Assembly: GCA_029204225.1 (NCBI GenBank)
Contig: CM055109.1
Span: 20,390,349 to 20,454,348 of the forward strand
DNA length: 64,000 bases
Reading direction: 5' to 3'
DNA from: Diphasiastrum complanatum
Taxonomy: Eukaryota > Streptophyta > Lycopodiopsida > Lycopodiales > Lycopodiaceae
This document shows, piece after piece, positions 60,951 to 64,000 of the stretch; within the stretch, counting starts at the first letter, position 1, and the number at the start of each line of letters is the position of its first letter. The notes under the pieces were generated by a model, which was not told the origin of the DNA, did not search any database, and saw only the letters and a list, made by a program, of their open reading frames with translations. Both the position numbers and the translations under genes were made by a program.

Positions 60951-62924
60951 CTAACAAGGCAGTAATATGGAGCTCAAGCTCATCACGCTCAGATCGAGAA
61001 TACGATAAGGGGGATGGGAGGGAGGAGCAGAACCAGGACGCAAATCAATATGATGGTTCACGTCACGTAATGGTGGTAGCGTCGTAGGTTCTGAAAAGAC
61101 AAAAGCATACTGATGTAATAAGTCAGAAATCACCTGAGGAACAGCTGCTGGTTTAGAAACTGGAGGAACCGGTACTGCCCGCTGAACACATAATAAGACA
61201 GCACAATGAGCCTTCGGCAGGCTGCGAATAAACTGCTTCCCAGTAATCAACTGGAAGTCTTTCTGAGAATCAATGCCCACAAGTGAGTGTGTAACTGCAT
61301 CATGTGCAAATGTCAATGTCTGCTGTGTCAAGTCCAGTGTAACGGCTCCAAGAGATGCAAACCAATCAGCACCAAGGATAAGATCATAACGCTCCATAGG
61401 GATAATGTAAAGATCTGCCTGTCCAGAGAAATCTCCAATGCGGTATGGTAAACGCTGAAACATCTGAGAACTAGGAAAAGAATGAGAACTGGCAACCTCA
61501 ACTGTGAGAGGCTGGGAAGCAGGAACAGGTGAAGCACGGATCCGACTAGTGATATAACTGCTAATAAAAGAATGAGTGATACCAGTATCAACTAAAGCAA
61601 TATACTCTCGACCTGTAATACGCACACGTAACCGAATGGAGCGAGGACCAGGACGCCCTGTCCAAGTAGCATAGGCAAGCTGAGCATGGCAAGTAGCAGG
61701 AAGTAAATCAGGGGAAGGCTCAGAGGATAAGTCAAGCTCATTAGAAATATGAATGTAGATATCGGAATCATCTGGAGTAGTGCCCTCATGGTAAAAAAAC
61801 AGCAGTAGTAGTAGGGAGAGGCTGGCGGCAATCACGGGCAAGATGGTCAGGACTCTTACAACGAAAGCAAAGACGCTTCTGCTGAAGATTAGCGAACTCT
61901 GCAGACGTGTAACGTCGGACAAAAGCAGGTCGAGGAGTCGGAGGACGAGGGTGCGAAGGGGCAATGGAGAGAGCTGGAACAGAAGGGGCCGGTGTAGGGG
62001 TGAACGTAGCGGGAAACGATGAAGCAGAAGGACGGGGTTGGGAGAAGCGAGAAGGAAGGGTGTCAGAGTACTTATGGCAAGAGACATCGCCTCAACAAGT
62101 GTGGTAGGATGGAAGGAAGAAACTTCATAACGTAAAGCACCACGAAGCCCAGCAATGTAACGAGAAATAAGCTTAGTGGGCTGTAGATCTGTGAAAAGAT
62201 AAGAAATCTCCATAAACTGATCTGTATAAGAAGCAAGATCACTGGTCTGAGTGAGACTACGGAATGTATCACGTTGGCGGTCAAGCCACTGAGGATCAAT
62301 CATAGCATGGCGGAGGTCACGGCGAAAAGTATGCCATACATGGAGCCATTCCCGATCAGGATCAACTCTATAAACTCGCCACCACGTGGCGACACGTCCA
62401 TCTAAATGTAAAGCAGCCAACTGGATCTTCTGAGGATCAGTCTTGGGGTAAATCTGAAAATATGTGTCAAGCTTAGCAAACCAATTCTCTAATAAGTTCC
62501 CGTCGGAGGAACCGGAATAGGTAGCAAGCTGTACCCTATCACGAAAGTCTCGAACAAAGTGTGGCTCAAGAAGGGGGGGACGAGGAAAGAAACCAGGAGG
62601 TGGGTTAGATGGAATGAACGGTCCACCACCAGGCTGACTAGCAGAAGAAGATGGAAATCCAAATAGAGGGGGAGTCCCAAATGTAGGAAAAACAGGAGCT
62701 TTACCAGGACCATGAGGCTGTAAAGAATCAATCTGTGACTGCATAGTAGCAAAGCCGGTCATAACTGAATCGAAGCGAAGAACGAGGCCAGAAAGGGTCT
62801 CATCCATGCGACGAAACTGATCGGATAAGGTTTCCTGAGTAGTCTCACTCGGGGTAGGTGAATGTGCCATAATGATAGTGGAAGGAGTAGACGAAAACTT
62901 GAGGGAGCGGACTCTTGTTGTCAC
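60951..62924 (-). pseudogene. Gypsy gag-protease ORF, 657 codons, with a frame-swapped middle
   Basis: The frame encodes a Retrotrans_gag domain (LATYSGSSDGNLLENWFAKL, TWWRVYRVDPDREWLHVW, YTDQFMEISYLF, YIAGLRGAL) and, in the last third, a retropepsin (YIALVDTGITHSFIS at about 61,560-61,605; LILGADWFASLGAV). Between them about 85 residues are abnormally Leu-rich. In another frame the same bases encode the missing zinc knuckle CFRCKSPDHLARDC (61,828-61,869). So two compensating shifts, one near 62,070 and one at a T7 run near 61,793, keep the ORF open but destroy the knuckle. The likelier start is Met-19 (MAHSPTPSETTQ). Confidence 0.85.
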
Positions 62925-63536
62925 CCCAAATTAGCCTATTACAACCAATATTATCACAACTGAAAAAAAAACAGACAACAATGAACAATGGAGAAGCTGT
63001 AAAAATGCGCTGGACAGCCAGGGATACAATGTGAATTTGAAAGAGTAAACGGAGTCAGAATTCCTGAAAATGTGGTGGAGAGTGAGCGCGCGACAGCCTT
63101 TTGATAAGCTGTAAAAGATGGCTGGAATTGGAGAAAAGAAAAGGCAAAAGTGACAAGTTGGGAGTGCCGAGGTAGCGATTTACAGGTTGAAGAATTTGAG
63201 CTGTTTGGAATAGCAAATGATGTCGGAATTGGGTAGTTTTTGGATGAGGATGGGCGCTGGACAGTCAGGGAACTAACTGTGGAAGATGGCTGCAAACTGG
63301 AAAAATATCAGACGAAAGTGATAGGTCGGAAGGCAGGGACAACAATGGAAAGGAAGAGGAGGAGCGCTGGGCAGCAAAGAAAAGAGGGGACAAAACAGGG
63401 GGAACGCTGGGCAGGAAGGAGTGGAAGGAGCAGCGATGGAACAGGGCTGTCAAAACGGTAATGGAGCTGTAGGAACAGCGATGGAGGAGCAAGGCAAGGC
63501 AGCAAAGAAAAAATTCCAGATTGTGCTCAGAAAAGT
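62925..63536 (-). other. Gypsy 5' leader
   Basis: Purine-rich leader between the primer site and gag. Phrases such as GCGCTGGACAG and CGCTGGGCAG recur (63,009, 63,253, 63,367, 63,403), so it has a loose internal repeat structure. Short ORFs on either strand look non-coding. Confidence 0.5.
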
Positions 63537-63548
63537 GCTCTGATACCA
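63537..63548 (-). other. Gypsy primer-binding site
   Basis: TGGTATCAGAGC on the minus strand, exact iMet complement, directly after the LTR end. Confidence 0.85.
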
Positions 63549-64000
63549 AGTTACGAATAGAGCCACAGCTGATCTAGAATTAAGCTATGAAAGCATCACA
63601 TAAGCAAGACTTAACCCTAGAAAGCAGGAAAGAGAGAGATTAAGGAGGCTAAAGAGAGAGATCAATATCATCAGCTGAATGACAAATGACACAGTTTCCC
63701 TACTTATAGCCAAGAGGAAGCCCTAAAAGGAAGCTTCCAGTGGCTAGGGCCCAACTGGGAGGGATAATAGTGCGCCCTCCAAGAAGGCCCCCACTCTCCA
63801 GTAATATGTCCAAATGGCCTAATAATGAATAATAAGGCCAAAGGCCAACCATATAGTCTGAATGTCACTAATGAATAAAAAAGGGCCCAAGGCCTGCTTA
63901 TGCATAAAGTAAAGTAACTGTAAATGTAAATGGACGCGGCGAATGTAATGAGCCGAGTCCATAACTCCTTTGCCCTTACCTTTGATAAGGTCTTTCAACT
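63549..64000 (-). repeat. Gypsy 5' LTR, incomplete at the window edge
   Basis: It lies upstream of the primer site on the minus strand and contains a TATA box (GGCTATAAGTAGGG, about 63,700-63,712) followed by CT-rich leader sequence. The LTR start is beyond the window. Confidence 0.65.

Noticed and set aside
61592-61831. 79-residue ORF that looked like a small membrane protein
   Set aside because: Shadow frame of the gypsy gag-protease region.
59968-62752. Several minus-strand Leu-rich ORFs with apparent membrane helices (for example 60,317-60,610 and 62,489-62,752)
   Set aside because: They are alternative frames of the gypsy gag and pol, whose true domains are read in the overlapping frames.

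Overview
This is 64 kb of nuclear DNA from a land plant with a large, repeat-packed genome. The evidence is one gene with many GT-AG introns related to the plant ZIFL group of membrane transporters, Ty1/copia and Ty3/gypsy elements primed by initiator-methionine tRNA (TGGTATCAGAGC-type sites), and stop codons that look like C-to-T decay. A fern, other early-diverging plant or gymnosperm would fit; the sequence does not settle which. All similarities below were judged by eye.

Layout. 1-7.3 kb: three broken copia pol fragments in tandem (+), one cut off by a 150-bp (CT)n array, then an LTR-like stretch with GCACCTTCGCC repeats. 8.4-12.9 kb: a possible CACTA-type exon, microsatellites, a dispersed repeat (called R here), an unidentified decayed ORF and a tRNA-derived SINE-like sequence. 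14.9-18.3 kb: the only intact host gene, an 8-exon major-facilitator transporter (559 codons from the chosen ATG). 18.4-21.9 kb: an LTR copy, a gag fragment and an unidentified coiled-coil gene fragment. 21.85-26.88 kb: a complete but non-coding LTR element (LARD type) with two ~507-bp LTRs and a 5-bp target duplication. 28.6-47.2 kb: a nested pile of copia elements (E, D and F here; LTR families A and B). 47.5-52.5 kb: a plus-strand LTR end, a decayed transposase-like gene, an unidentified convergent gene, an array of 18-bp motifs and a histone H3/CENH3-like pseudogene. 53.4-55.5 kb: another copia fragment and one host-like first exon. 58.8-64 kb: a gypsy element on the minus strand, its 5' LTR running off the window.

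How the parts fit. The 28-47 kb pile is not a simple nest. Two pairs of broken ends match reciprocally. Reversing about 31,785-39,054 rejoins both a copia integrase and LTR B. Reversing about 41,952-47,112 rejoins repeat R and brings element D into the orientation of its own 5' LTR and primer site. After both reversals the locus reads as element D inserted in the gag of element E, with CCTTG/ACTTG at the insertion site. A 1.8-kb nested palindrome made of alternating units lies in D's leader between the two inversions.

The most novel candidates are the palindrome, the two inversions, the convergent two-gene cassette with its motif array and H3-like fragment, a SINE-like insert inside a retrotransposon primer site, and the excess of the 10-bp palindrome CACACGTGTG.
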